Source: Brevibacterium oceani (GTDB lineage Bacteria; Actinomycetota; Actinomycetes; Actinomycetales; Brevibacteriaceae). Taken from it: DNA of 64,000 bases. The notes under the pieces were generated by a model. It saw nothing but the letters and a program-made list of their open reading frames with translations. It was not told the origin of the DNA and made no database searches. The position numbers were made by a program, and so were the translations under genes. This document shows, piece after piece, positions 7,474 to 16,921 of this stretch. The stretch covers positions 221,618 through 285,617 of the forward strand of contig NZ_JABKDE010000007.1 in the NCBI RefSeq assembly GCF_013623835.1, written 5' to 3'. How positions within the stretch are numbered: position 1 is the stretch's first letter; each line of letters opens with the position of its first letter.

Positions 7474-10400
7474 GTGACTCAGGTCTCAATTTCGGACATT
7501 GCAGAAGAGTGGAGGACGCTGAGAGGGCAGAGTGCCCCGGAGAATTTTCTCGACGCTTACTACCCGCGGTTCGAATCGGGAGCCATCGACCCCCAGGCCT
7601 ATGCCGCCGCGGCCGCACGGCACTTCGCCTTGGGCACCCGCTACGACGGTGAGTCTCCGGCCATCGAGATCTACAATCCCGCCGTCGACTCCCCGGAGTT
7701 CAAGGACAACCACACCGTCGTGGCCATGGTGCTCGCCGACATGCCCCACCTCGTGTCCTCGATCGTCAGCGATCTGGCGGCGAATGGGCGCGCCATCCGC
7801 CGCGTCCACCACCCCATCATCACCGTGATCGGGTCCGGGGCGAACGAATCGATCGTCTCTCCCGCCGAGGCGCCGGCGCTGAGCGCGGACACCGCGAGCA
7901 TTCCGCGGGTCTCCGAAGCTCCCGACGCGAGGACCCCCGATGCACCGCAGCAGCAGTCATGGATCCGCCTCGAGATCGATCGGATCCCAGAGGAGGACTT
8001 CGCCGCACTCGAAAAGCGACTGCGCGGAGTCCTCGACTACGTCACGGCCGCTGCCCGGGACGCTCAGACCATGGCGAGCAGGGCCAAGGACATCGCGGCC
8101 GAACTCAGCAGCCAGCCGCCGCGTCCCGAACTCGCCTCCGAAGCCGAGGCCGCCGCCGAACTGCTGAACTGGCTCGACGGTCACTTCACGTTCCTCGGCT
8201 ACCGCGAGTACGACTACACTCACGACGCCGAACACAGCACCCTCGAGCCGATCGAACACACCTCACTGGGCATCTCCGCACTGCGGCCCCTCGCCGCATC
8301 ACAGCTCAGCCGCGCGGTCGCCGCGAAAGCCCTCGAACCGCACGTTCTGGTGCTGACGAAGGCGAACTCCCGGTCGCGGGTCATCCGCTCCGCGTTCATG
8401 GACTACATCGGGGTGAAGACCTTCGACGCCTCCGGCGAGATCGTCGGCGAACGCCGCTTCGTCGGAGTCTTCAAGCCCGAGTTCTACAACGACAGCGTCC
8501 TCAACATCCCCGTCATCGACCGGAAGGTCCGCCGGATCCTGTCCGCGAGCGGTTTCCCTTCGGGCTCGCACTCGGCCAATGAGCTGCTCGGGGTGCTTGA
8601 GAACTACCCGCGCGAGGACCTCCTCCACGAAGACACCGAAGAGCTCTTCGACGTCGTCATGGAGATCGTCGACATGCAGGAGCGCCGCGAATCGCGCGTG
8701 TTCGTCCGCGCCGACCCCTACCAGCGATTCGCCTCGGTCATCCTCTACCTTCCGCGCGACCTGTACAACACCGATGCGCGTGTGCGCGTGCAGGAGGTGC
8801 TGCGCGAGTTCTACAACGCCGAGAGCGTCGACTTCGACGTGCTGCTGAGCGAATCCGCTCTGGCTCGAATCCACTTCGTCGCCCGCGTCGCCCGCGACGC
8901 GAAGCTGCCGGAGATCGACCCCGAACGGGTCGAATCCCGCATCGTCGGTGCAGTTCGATCCTGGTCGGAGGACGTGCACGCTTTCCTCACCCCGTCCGAG
9001 ACCGGTGAGTCCGGGGGCGCGAATGCCCGAGCCGACCTGTGGTCGAAGGCCTTCCCACCCAGCTACGGTGAGCATCACACCCCCACCGAGGCGGTCGCCG
9101 ACGTCGCACGGTTCGAGGCCCTCGAAGCCGGCACCGGTCCTGCCGTCCGCCTCTACCGTCCGGAACGCTCGGCCGACGCCTCCGTGCGACTCGTGCTCTA
9201 TCGTCGTGATCGTGTCGGCCTCTCCAAGGTGCTGCCCTACCTCACCGCCTTCGGCGCAACCGTCGTCGACGAGCGCCCACACGAGCTCGACCTCGCCGAC
9301 GGCAGCCACCGGTACATCTATGACTTCGGTCTCAGCTTCGACGAGGAGCTGACCGGGAACGCCTGCGAACGCGTCTCGGACGCGTTCATGGCCGGCTGGG
9401 AAGGCAAGAAGGAAGCGGGAGTCTTCGACCGCCTCGTCGTCGCCGGCCTCAGCTGGCAGCATGTGACGATCATCCGGGCGCTCGGAAAGTATCTCCGTCA
9501 GGCAGGGTTCACCTATTCCGACAACTACGTCGGTGAGGTCTACAGCGACAACCCGGAGATCTCGAAGCTGCTCGTCGACTACTTCGAAGCGAAGTTTGAC
9601 CCCGCGGCCGACGACGCCGGCCGCGACGAGCGGATGCAGACGATCGACGACGCGATCGAGGCTGCACTCAGCGACGTCGCCAGCCTCGATGCCGACCGTG
9701 TGCTGCGCTCCTCGCTCGAGCTGCTGCGAGCGACACTGCGCACGAACTACTACATCGACGAATCGGGTGAGCTGCCGACGGCCCTCGTGCTCAAGATCCG
9801 GCCGACCGAGCTCAGTTTCGTGCCGAAGCCCAAGCCGGCGCTGGAGATGTGGGTGTATTCGCCGCAGGTCGAAGGCGTGCATCTGCGCTTCGGCACCGTC
9901 GCCCGCGGCGGACTGCGCTGGTCGGATCGGCGCGATGACTTCCGCACCGAGGTCCTCGGCCTCGTCAAGGCGCAGATGGTCAAGAACGCACTCATCGTGC
10001 CGACCGGAGCCAAGGGCGGATTCTTCCCCAAGCAGCTGCCTCCGATGAGCGACCGCGACGCCTGGATGGCTGCCGGGCAGGCCGCCTACGAGGTGTTCAT
10101 CGAAAGCATGCTCGAAGTCACCGACGACCTCACCTACGGCGCCGATGACAACTCGGTCGTCGTCCACCCCGACCGCGTGGTCTGCCACGACGGTGACGAC
10201 TACTATCTCGTCGTCGCTGCGGACAAGGGCACGGCGCGCTTCTCCGATGTGGCCAACGCGATCGCCGAACGTCGGGGCTTCTGGCTCGGCGACGCCTTCG
10301 CCTCCGGCGGTTCCGTCGGCTATGACCACAAGGCGATGGCGATCACCTCGCGCGGGGCCTGGAAGTCGGTCGAACGGCACTTCCGCGAGCTCGGCCTCAA

Positions 10401-12354
10401 CACCGCGGCCGAGGACTTCACAGTCGTCGGCATCGGCGATATGAGCGGCGATGTGTTCGGAAACGGCATGCTCCGCAGCGAGCACATCCGCCTCGTCGCG
10501 GCCTTCGACCACCGCGACATCTTCCTCGATCCGAATCCCGACGCCGCGAGCAGCTTCGGCGAGCGTCGGAGACTCTTCGATCTGCCGCGCTCGAGTTGGC
10601 AGGACTACGATCGGGAGCTGATCTCCACCGGCGGCGGCGTCTTCTCCCGCTCGGCGAAGTCCGTCGACCTCAGCCGAGAGGCCGCAGCGGCGCTGGGAGT
10701 CGAACCCGGACGACGCAGCCCTGCCGACCTTATGTGCGAGATCCTCAAGGCACCCGTCGATCTCCTCTACAACGGCGGCATCGGCACCTACATCAAGTCC
10801 TCGGAGGAGTCCCACGCCGAGGTCGGAGACAAGTCCAACGATGCGATCCGCATCAACGGTGAGGACGTCCGCGCACGGGTCATCGGCGAGGGAGGCAACC
10901 TCGGTGTGACTCAGCTGGGTCGCGTCGAAGCCGCGCTCGGCGGCGTCGAGGTCAACACGGACGCGGTGGACAATTCCGCCGGTGTCGACAGCTCCGACCA
11001 CGAGGTCAACATCAAGCTGCTTCTGCGCACCCTGCTGCACAAGGGCGCGTTCGCCGCCGAGGATCGGGAGGATGTGCTCCTGTCCTTCACCGACCAGGTC
11101 GCGGACCGGGTGTTGGCGAACAACTACGCCCAGAACGTCGTCCTCGGCGAGGCCAGGGCGCAGACCGAATCGATGTCGGGCACCTACGGCCGGATGCTGG
11201 GCTACCTCGAAAAGCACGCCGACCTCGACCGTGCCGTCGAGTTCCTGCCGAACGCCGAGGAACTGGCCAAACGCGAGTTCAGCTACTACGTGTCTCCTGA
11301 GCTGGCCGTGCTGTTGGCGTATGTCAAGATGCACGCCGCCGATGAGATCCTCGACAGCGTCGTCCCCGACGAGACCTGGATGCGCAGGGAACTCGTGTCC
11401 TACTTCCCGGATGCGCTGCAGGAGAAGTATGGGGAGCTCATCCCCGAACACCCTCTGCACAGGGAGATCGCGACTGCGAAGCTCGTCAACCGCCTCGTCG
11501 ACCGCGGCGGACTGACCTACGTCTACCGGATGCTCGAGGAGACTCCGGCCTCGGTGCCGCAGATCGCACGCGTCTTCGTCGTCGTCTCGGCGATCTTCGG
11601 ACTCGACGACTACTTCGACGCGGTGTGCGCCCTCGACAACAAGGTGCCCACCGAGGTGCAGGTGGCACTCCAGCATGACTATGTGCGCCTGCTCGACCGT
11701 TCCTCGCGGTGGCTCGTGCAACAGGCCCCCGACACCCTCGACGTCGATTCCGGCATCGAGATGTACGGCAAGGTCGTCGAGGCGCTGCGCTCCAGAGTCC
11801 CGGATCTCGTCGACGGATACGACGCGGAGACCATGCAGGCGAAGGCGCAGGGCTATATCGATCAGGGTGTGCCGGAGGAACTGGCGTGGCGCGCCTCGGC
11901 GCTTCTCGACGAGTTCGTGCTGCTCGACATCACGCAGCTGGCCGCCCGCACGAACGAATCCGCGGAGGACGTCGCCGAGGTCTACTATGCCGTGAACGAA
12001 CGGTTCTCCGGTTCGCAGGTGCTCACCCTCATCGGCAACCTCGACCGCAGCGATCGGTGGTCGGCGCTGGCCCGCGGGTCGATGCGCGATGACTTCTACG
12101 CCGCGATCCTCTCGGTCGCAGGGACTGTCCTCGAAGCCACGGATTCTCCGATCTCGGGTTCTCCCGACGACCGCGCGAAGCAGCGGCTGGCCGAATGGCT
12201 CGACCGCAACGAGACCGTCGTCGGCCGGGTGCTCGAGACCACGGAGACGATCCTCGGCCTCGACACCGTCACCCAGGCGCCGCTGTCGGTGCTGCTGCGG
12301 TCCCTGCGGTCGATGGTCCGGTCCTCGGCATGGGAGAGCGAACACAGCGTCTGA
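7474..12354 (+). CDS. gdh: Large NAD-specific glutamate dehydrogenase (about 1600 residues)
   Basis: Catalyses oxidative deamination of glutamate to 2-oxoglutarate and ammonia with NAD. The product is 1626 residues, typical of the 180-kDa GDH class of actinobacteria and pseudomonads, in which regulatory ACT-like segments fill the N-terminal half. The catalytic core lies in the middle: RFGTVARGGLRWSDRRDDFRTEVLGLVKAQMVKNALIVPTGAKGGF carries the substrate lysine, and TVVGIGDMSGDVFGNGML plus ARVIGEGGNLG form the dinucleotide fold. The GTG at 7474 is preferred to a TTG at 7447 because AGAGG lies ten bases upstream. It stands alone, followed by a hairpin. Confidence 0.95.
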   Translation: MTQVSISDIAEEWRTLRGQSAPENFLDAYYPRFESGAIDPQAYAAAAARHFALGTRYDGESPAIEIYNPAVDSPEFKDNHTVVAMVLADMPHLVSSIVSDLAANGRAIRRVHHPIITVIGSGANESIVSPAEAPALSADTASIPRVSEAPDARTPDAPQQQSWIRLEIDRIPEEDFAALEKRLRGVLDYVTAAARDAQTMASRAKDIAAELSSQPPRPELASEAEAAAELLNWLDGHFTFLGYREYDYTHDAEHSTLEPIEHTSLGISALRPLAASQLSRAVAAKALEPHVLVLTKANSRSRVIRSAFMDYIGVKTFDASGEIVGERRFVGVFKPEFYNDSVLNIPVIDRKVRRILSASGFPSGSHSANELLGVLENYPREDLLHEDTEELFDVVMEIVDMQERRESRVFVRADPYQRFASVILYLPRDLYNTDARVRVQEVLREFYNAESVDFDVLLSESALARIHFVARVARDAKLPEIDPERVESRIVGAVRSWSEDVHAFLTPSETGESGGANARADLWSKAFPPSYGEHHTPTEAVADVARFEALEAGTGPAVRLYRPERSADASVRLVLYRRDRVGLSKVLPYLTAFGATVVDERPHELDLADGSHRYIYDFGLSFDEELTGNACERVSDAFMAGWEGKKEAGVFDRLVVAGLSWQHVTIIRALGKYLRQAGFTYSDNYVGEVYSDNPEISKLLVDYFEAKFDPAADDAGRDERMQTIDDAIEAALSDVASLDADRVLRSSLELLRATLRTNYYIDESGELPTALVLKIRPTELSFVPKPKPALEMWVYSPQVEGVHLRFGTVARGGLRWSDRRDDFRTEVLGLVKAQMVKNALIVPTGAKGGFFPKQLPPMSDRDAWMAAGQAAYEVFIESMLEVTDDLTYGADDNSVVVHPDRVVCHDGDDYYLVVAADKGTARFSDVANAIAERRGFWLGDAFASGGSVGYDHKAMAITSRGAWKSVERHFRELGLNTAAEDFTVVGIGDMSGDVFGNGMLRSEHIRLVAAFDHRDIFLDPNPDAASSFGERRRLFDLPRSSWQDYDRELISTGGGVFSRSAKSVDLSREAAAALGVEPGRRSPADLMCEILKAPVDLLYNGGIGTYIKSSEESHAEVGDKSNDAIRINGEDVRARVIGEGGNLGVTQLGRVEAALGGVEVNTDAVDNSAGVDSSDHEVNIKLLLRTLLHKGAFAAEDREDVLLSFTDQVADRVLANNYAQNVVLGEARAQTESMSGTYGRMLGYLEKHADLDRAVEFLPNAEELAKREFSYYVSPELAVLLAYVKMHAADEILDSVVPDETWMRRELVSYFPDALQEKYGELIPEHPLHREIATAKLVNRLVDRGGLTYVYRMLEETPASVPQIARVFVVVSAIFGLDDYFDAVCALDNKVPTEVQVALQHDYVRLLDRSSRWLVQQAPDTLDVDSGIEMYGKVVEALRSRVPDLVDGYDAETMQAKAQGYIDQGVPEELAWRASALLDEFVLLDITQLAARTNESAEDVAEVYYAVNERFSGSQVLTLIGNLDRSDRWSALARGSMRDDFYAAILSVAGTVLEATDSPISGSPDDRAKQRLAEWLDRNETVVGRVLETTETILGLDTVTQAPLSVLLRSLRSMVRSSAWESEHSV

Positions 12355-12429
12355 TCCTCGCGATCGCTCGGGTCGAGGCAGCGCCCGGGATGATCGTGAT
12401 CAGTGATAGCGTCTGATCATCGAATGTTC

Positions 12430-12458
12430 AGCAGACCCGGGGGAGACCCGGGTCTGCT
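12430..12458 (+). terminator. Hairpin after glutamate dehydrogenase
   Basis: A perfect 12-bp stem (12430-12441 with 12447-12458) around a GGAGA loop. It lies 76 bases after the dehydrogenase stop and 21 bases before the kinase ATG. There is no T-run. It may end dehydrogenase transcription or attenuate read-through into the kinase gene. Confidence 0.6.
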
Positions 12459-12479
12459 GTTCTCACCTGAGAGGAACAC

Positions 12480-13997
12480 ATGGTGCTCAATGAACTGCTC
12501 GCGGCAGAGGGGCTGACGAACGAGTCGGACGTCGAACAGATCCACCTGCTCGTCGGTGACTGGCAGCTGATCGCCGACCTCTCCTTTGCCGACCTCGTGC
12601 TGTGGGTGCCTTCGCCCAGCGGTGCCTACACCGTCGTCGCGCATGCGCGTTCGACGACCGGAGCGACGCTGTTCAACCGCGACCTCATCGGCGCCCGCGC
12701 GACCGGTCTGGAACGGGAGCTGCTCGACGAGGCGGCCGACTCCCACACCTACGTCACCCGAGTGTCGAAGGCCAGGGAGCTCGGAGTCAGCGCCGGTTCG
12801 GACGAGGTCGACATCCTCGCCGAGGCGGTCCCGATCGTGCGGCATTCCCAGACGATCGCGATCGTCGTCCGCTACTCCGAGGAGGTGCGCCGCCGGGGTT
12901 CGTCACGCCTGGAGAAGTACTACCGCGAGACGGCCATGGCGCTGATGCGGATGATAGTCCAGGGGACCTTCCCCGACCGTGATGCCCCGAGCGGAGTCCG
13001 ACACGGGGAACCCCGGGTCGGCGACGGCATCTTCATCCTCGATCGGGACTCGCACGTCCAGTACGCCTCCCCGAACGCCGTATCGCTGATGCACCGACTC
13101 GGGCACGGGGGTGAGATCGAGGGCAGCTATCTCGCCGAGGTGGTCTCCAGCCTCGGGGCCGAACTGCGGCAGGTCGATGAGACGCTGCCGCTGGTGCTCA
13201 CCGGCAGGGCACCTTGGCGTACCGAGCTCGAGGTCGGACGTACGAGCATATCCCTGCGCGCGATCCCACTGACCGACGAGGGGGAGAGGCTCGGGGCGAT
13301 CGTCCTGGCCCGCGACGTCTCCGAGATCCGCCGTCGCAAACGCGAACTCCTCTCCCGAGATGCGATGATCAAGGAGATGCACCACCGGGTGAAGAACAAC
13401 CTGCAGACCGTCTCCGCCCTGCTGCGGCTGCAGACTCGGCGCATCGACAGCCCCGAAGCCAAGAGTGCCCTGACGGAGGCGATGCGTCGGGTCTCGATCA
13501 TCGCCGTCGTCCACGACGTCCTCAGTCAGGGGGTCGAGTCCGAGGTCGACTTCGACGAGGTCGTCGACAAGGGCCTGCGCCTGACTCCGGAGCTGACGAG
13601 TCCGCTGGTGCACATCGAACTCAAACGGTGCGGCAGCTTCGGCGCGATCTCCTCGGCCGATGCGACCTCGTTGGCACTGGCGATCACTGAGCTGATCACG
13701 AACGCCATCGAACACGGATTCCCCACCGAGAAGCAGGACAGCTTGGAGCCGGGGGAGACGCTCAACGGCCATGTGTGGGTCACCCCGCAGCGCGACGGCG
13801 ATCATCTGCAGGTGACGATCGCCGACGACGGGGTCGGACTCGGTGAGACGCAGAGTCCGGGCAACGGGCTGGGCACCCAGATCGTGAAGACCTTGGTCTC
13901 GGCGGATCTGGCCGGCTCCATCCAGTGGCAGGCACGCGAGGGCGGTGGCACCGTCGCCATACTCGACGTCCCGCTGCGGCCCGACTCGTACGACTGA
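12480..13997 (+). CDS. pdtaS: PdtaS-type sensor histidine kinase
   Basis: A 505-residue soluble kinase. PdtaS autophosphorylates and passes phosphate to PdtaR, an ANTAR antiterminator, in mycobacteria. The N-terminus (about 1 to 155) is a GAF-like sensor, residues 175 to 280 are PAS-like (GIFILDRDSHVQYASPNAVSLM), then comes the HisKA_2 dimer helix EMHHRVKNNLQTVSALLRLQ with tandem histidines 301 and 302, and an HATPase domain with ITELITNAIEHGF (N box) and IADDGVGLG (G1 box). No transmembrane helix is present. The ATG has GAGAGG upstream. The adjacent whiB gene in convergent orientation matches the order pdtaS-whiB1 in mycobacteria. No pdtaR is in the window. Confidence 0.92.
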   Translation: MVLNELLAAEGLTNESDVEQIHLLVGDWQLIADLSFADLVLWVPSPSGAYTVVAHARSTTGATLFNRDLIGARATGLERELLDEAADSHTYVTRVSKARELGVSAGSDEVDILAEAVPIVRHSQTIAIVVRYSEEVRRRGSSRLEKYYRETAMALMRMIVQGTFPDRDAPSGVRHGEPRVGDGIFILDRDSHVQYASPNAVSLMHRLGHGGEIEGSYLAEVVSSLGAELRQVDETLPLVLTGRAPWRTELEVGRTSISLRAIPLTDEGERLGAIVLARDVSEIRRRKRELLSRDAMIKEMHHRVKNNLQTVSALLRLQTRRIDSPEAKSALTEAMRRVSIIAVVHDVLSQGVESEVDFDEVVDKGLRLTPELTSPLVHIELKRCGSFGAISSADATSLALAITELITNAIEHGFPTEKQDSLEPGETLNGHVWVTPQRDGDHLQVTIADDGVGLGETQSPGNGLGTQIVKTLVSADLAGSIQWQAREGGGTVAILDVPLRPDSYD

Positions 13998-14107
13998 GTT
14001 GCCCGGCATCACGGGGAGGCCAGAGCGTCAGCGAGAGATCGCGGGCGTGTTACTCCGTTACCGGAGAGCCATACTGGCCATCAGCCGCAGATCCGGCGGA
14101 CATGACT

Positions 14108-14155
14108 GAGTCCCTTGTCCGGACGGCGAATCATCGTCGTCCGGACAAGGGACTC
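14108..14155. terminator. Bidirectional hairpin between convergent pdtaS and whiB
   Basis: A perfect 18-bp stem (14108-14125 with 14138-14155) and a 12-base loop placed midway between two convergent genes. Either strand would form the same hairpin, so it can serve both messages. Confidence 0.75.
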
Positions 14156-14194
14156 GGCTGCGTCTGCGGAGGTCGGCGCGGGGCCGGTGGGCCC

Positions 14195-14443
14195 TCAGCC
14201 GGCGCGACGGGCGCGGGCGGCGCGACGCTTGAGCGCGCGACGCTCGTCTTCGCTCAGACCGCCCCAGACTCCGGCATCCTGACCGGATTCGAGAGCCCAC
14301 TGCAGGCAGGTCTCTGCGACTTCACAGCGGCGACAGACAGTCTTTGCCTCCTCGATCTGGAGCAGCGCGGGTCCGGTGTTGCCGATCGGGAAGAAGAGCT
14401 CCGGATCCTCATTGAGGCATGCTGCACGGTGTCGCCAATCCAT
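14195..14443 (-). CDS. whiB1: WhiB-family iron-sulfur transcriptional regulator
   Basis: An 82-residue WhiB protein. Four cysteines (9, 37, 40, 46; spacing C-x27-C-x2-C-x5-C) would hold a [4Fe-4S] cluster, the turn GVWGG follows, and the basic tail ERRALKRRAARARRAG contacts DNA. WhiB proteins bind the principal sigma factor and respond to NO or O2. Size, the start MDWRHRAAC and position next to pdtaS agree with WhiB1, an essential regulator in mycobacteria. A GGTCACC segment before the ATG is a weak ribosome site. Subfamily is inferred from context and N-terminal sequence. Confidence 0.92.
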   Translation of the reverse strand: MDWRHRAACLNEDPELFFPIGNTGPALLQIEEAKTVCRRCEVAETCLQWALESGQDAGVWGGLSEDERRALKRRAARARRAG

Positions 14444-14705
14444 GGTGACCTTTCGACGAATTCAGTGAACGCGGTTGACCACGCCCGAATTCCGGGCGCG
14501 CAACTCTCTCAGACAAGGTTCACATACGGCAATTGGGCGCACAAGGGTCCGGCAGTGTGAAATTTCTGACAAATATTTTCCCTATTGTCCTGCTATGGAC
14601 GCCTTCGCGCAAATCAGTCCGAGATGCGTCTTCAGGCCCTGGTCACGGGCGCTCCGCCTAGACTGGCACACGCAAGCAGACAGCACGTGAACCAATGGAG
14701 GACAC

Positions 14706-15257
14706 ATGACAAACGACCTCGCCCGCCCCCGCATCGTCTCCGTCGCCGGGCACACTCCGCAGATCGATCCCGGGGCCTTCGTCGCCGCCGGCGCCACCCT
14801 CGTCGGAGATGTCCGCGTGAAGAAGGGAGCGAGCGTCTTCTACGGCTGCGTGCTGCGTGCCGAAGCCGCTCCGATCACGATCGGTGAGGACTCGAACGTC
14901 CAGGACAACACCGTGATGCACACCGATGCCGGCAAGCCCGTCGTCATCGGCGCACGCGTCTCGATCGGTCACCAGGCGCTCGTCCACGGGGCGAGCGTCG
15001 ACGACGACGTCCTCATCGGCATGCATTCGACGGTGCTCAACGACGCCCACATCGGCAGCGAGTCCCTCATCGCCGCCGGCGCCGTCGTCCTCGAGGGCAC
15101 CGACATCCCCGCCCGTTCCCTCGTCGCCGGGATCCCGGCGAAAGTGCGCCGGGAGATGACCGACGACGGTGTGGAGAAGGTGCGTGCGAACGCCCAGTCG
15201 TACGTGCGACTGTCGACCCTGCACAAGGACACCGCCGAGGTGGTCGACGAGGGCTGA
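14706..15257 (+). CDS. Gamma-class carbonic anhydrase family protein
   Basis: A 183-residue left-handed beta-helix protein with hexapeptide repeats (ITIGEDSNVQDN, VVIGARVSIGHQALVHG, VLIGMHSTVLND). Three conserved metal-ligand histidines are in place: NTVMHTD, and the two in GHQALVHG. These proteins bind Zn or Fe as trimers; many hydrate CO2 while others have unknown or weak activity. A GGAGGA ribosome site lies just before the ATG. It precedes the lpdA-like gene in the same orientation, although that gene has its own predicted promoter. Confidence 0.9.
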   Translation: MTNDLARPRIVSVAGHTPQIDPGAFVAAGATLVGDVRVKKGASVFYGCVLRAEAAPITIGEDSNVQDNTVMHTDAGKPVVIGARVSIGHQALVHGASVDDDVLIGMHSTVLNDAHIGSESLIAAGAVVLEGTDIPARSLVAGIPAKVRREMTDDGVEKVRANAQSYVRLSTLHKDTAEVVDEG

Positions 15258-15320
15258 ATCCGACACCGCGGGGGCTGCCGATCCGACACCCCGGGGGCTG
15301 TCAACCCGACACCGTGATGG
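15258..15320 (+). repeat. Three 23-bp tandem repeats
   Basis: Copies start at 15258, 15281 and 15304, each built on ATCCGACACC plus a G-rich tail; the third is the most diverged. They fill the gap after the carbonic anhydrase gene. No function is apparent. Confidence 0.6.
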
Positions 15321-15358
15321 CGGCCCGTCCGCCATTCGCCAGGTCGGGGGCGATTTGA

Positions 15359-15364
15359 GACAAT
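15359..15364 (+). promoter_or_regulatory. Putative -10 box GACAAT of a leaderless transcript
   Basis: GACAAT, six bases, then the GTG at 15371. No Shine-Dalgarno sequence fits in the spacer. Confidence 0.45.
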
Positions 15365-15370
15365 CACAGT

Positions 15371-16795
15371 GTGAGTACAGAATTTGATTCCACTGCAGAT
15401 CGTGTCGTCATCATCGGCGGCGGCCCCGGCGGCTACGAAGCCGCTCTCGTCGCCGCGCAGCTGGGTGCCGATGTCATGCTCATCGAGGAGAACCGCTGCG
15501 GAGGATCCGCAGTGCTCACCGATGTCGTGCCCTCGAAGTCCCTCATCGCCACGGCGGAGATGATGGACGAGATCGGCCGCTCCGGCGGTCTGGGAATCCG
15601 CATCTCCGACGCCGACACCCCCGAGGACGACGAAGGCATCGTCACCGCCGACCTCGAAGCCGTCAACAAGCGCATCCTGGCCCTGGCCGACGCTCAGGCC
15701 AACGACATCTACGAGGGGCTCATCCGCGCCGGGGTCAAAGCGATCCAGGGCAAGGCCACGCTCGCCGGTCGCGACCAGGTCCACGTCGTCGAGACCGGAG
15801 GCACCGAATACACCCTCGACGCCTCGACGATCCTGCTCTCGGTCGGTGCCCACCCGCGCGAACTGCCGAGCGCGCAGCCCGACGGAGAACGGATCCTCAC
15901 CTGGACCCAGCTCTACGCCCTCGACGAGCTGCCCGCGCACCTCATCGTCGTCGGCTCCGGCGTCACCGGCGCCGAGTTCGCCTCGGCCTACCGGGCGTTG
16001 GGCACCGAGGTGACGCTCGTGTCCTCGCGTGAGAAGGTTCTGCCCGGGCAGGACGAGGATGCGGCCGACGTCCTCGAATTCGTCTTCCGCAACAAGGGCA
16101 TGAACGTCCTCTCACGCTCTCGCGCCGCATCCGTGACCCGCACCGACTCCGGCGTCGAGGTCGTGCTCGCCGACGGTCGACGCGTCGAAGGCTCCCACTG
16201 CCTCATGGCCGTCGGCTCGATCCCGAACACCGAGGGCCTCGGCCTGGAGAAGGCCGGTGTGCGTGTGAACGACTCCGGTCACATCGTCGTCGACGGAGTC
16301 TCCCGGACCTCCCGCGCAGGCATCTACGCCGCCGGCGACTGCACCGGCGTCCTGCCGCTGGCCTCGGTGGCCGCGATGCAGGGTCGGATCGCAATGAACC
16401 ACGCCCTCGGTGACGCGGTGCAGCCGCTCAAACTGCGCAACGTCGCCTCCAACGTGTTCACGGCACCGGAGATCGCCACGGTCGGCTTCACTCAGCAGAA
16501 CTATCGGGAGAACCCGACGGACATCGACACCGTGATGCTGCCGCTGGACACGAATCCGCGCGCCAAGATGCTCGGGATCGAGGACGGTTTCGTCAAGATC
16601 TTCGCCCGCCGCGGATCCGGCTCCATCCTCGGCGGCGTCGTCGTCGGGCCGCGGGCCAGCGAGCTCATCCTGCCGATCACGATGGCCGTGGAGAACCGGC
16701 TCACAGTCGATCAGCTCTCCGCATCATTCGTCGTCTATCCCTCGGTGAGCGGTTCACTGACCGAAGCGGCACGGAAGCTCCACCGCCACCTCTGA
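15371..16795 (+). CDS. lpdA: NAD(P)H-quinone reductase, LpdA-type flavoprotein
   Basis: A 474-residue two-dinucleotide-fold flavoprotein of the lipoamide dehydrogenase superfamily. The FAD fold is VVIIGGGPGGYEAAL and the NAD(P) fold is LIVVGSGVTGAEFA; the FAD-binding end is GIYAAGDCTG and the dimerisation domain ends YPSVSGSLTEAARKLH. The redox-active CxxxxC pair is missing: the segment reads NRCGGSAVLTDVVPSK with only one cysteine. That is the hallmark of mycobacterial LpdA (Rv3303c), a quinone reductase rather than a true lipoamide dehydrogenase. The start GTG lies six bases after a -10-like box. A strong hairpin follows the stop. Confidence 0.9.
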   Translation: MSTEFDSTADRVVIIGGGPGGYEAALVAAQLGADVMLIEENRCGGSAVLTDVVPSKSLIATAEMMDEIGRSGGLGIRISDADTPEDDEGIVTADLEAVNKRILALADAQANDIYEGLIRAGVKAIQGKATLAGRDQVHVVETGGTEYTLDASTILLSVGAHPRELPSAQPDGERILTWTQLYALDELPAHLIVVGSGVTGAEFASAYRALGTEVTLVSSREKVLPGQDEDAADVLEFVFRNKGMNVLSRSRAASVTRTDSGVEVVLADGRRVEGSHCLMAVGSIPNTEGLGLEKAGVRVNDSGHIVVDGVSRTSRAGIYAAGDCTGVLPLASVAAMQGRIAMNHALGDAVQPLKLRNVASNVFTAPEIATVGFTQQNYRENPTDIDTVMLPLDTNPRAKMLGIEDGFVKIFARRGSGSILGGVVVGPRASELILPITMAVENRLTVDQLSASFVVYPSVSGSLTEAARKLHRHL

Positions 16796-16820
16796 GTCTC
16801 GGCGGCACGGCCTGCAGATC

Positions 16821-16860
16821 AGCGCGGGGAGGGAAATTCCGAAATTTCCCTCCCCGCGCT
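16821..16860 (+). terminator. Hairpin after lpdA
   Basis: A perfect 18-bp stem (16821-16838 with 16843-16860) with a CCGA loop, 26 bases after the lpdA stop. The inner part is AT-rich. It ends lpdA transcription ahead of the sigma-factor gene. Confidence 0.75.
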
Positions 16861-16921
16861 GTCGATCTCGGACCTCCTCGCCCGCCATGATGGTGTCTGG
16901 CCGCCCGGTCGCCGACTACTG

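Noticed and set aside
8299..12345. A 1348-codon open frame antisense to glutamate dehydrogenase
   Set aside because: It is a shadow of codon bias in a GC-rich gene; the His/Asp/Glu/Gly-rich translation has no family-like segments, while the sense frame is a clear GDH.
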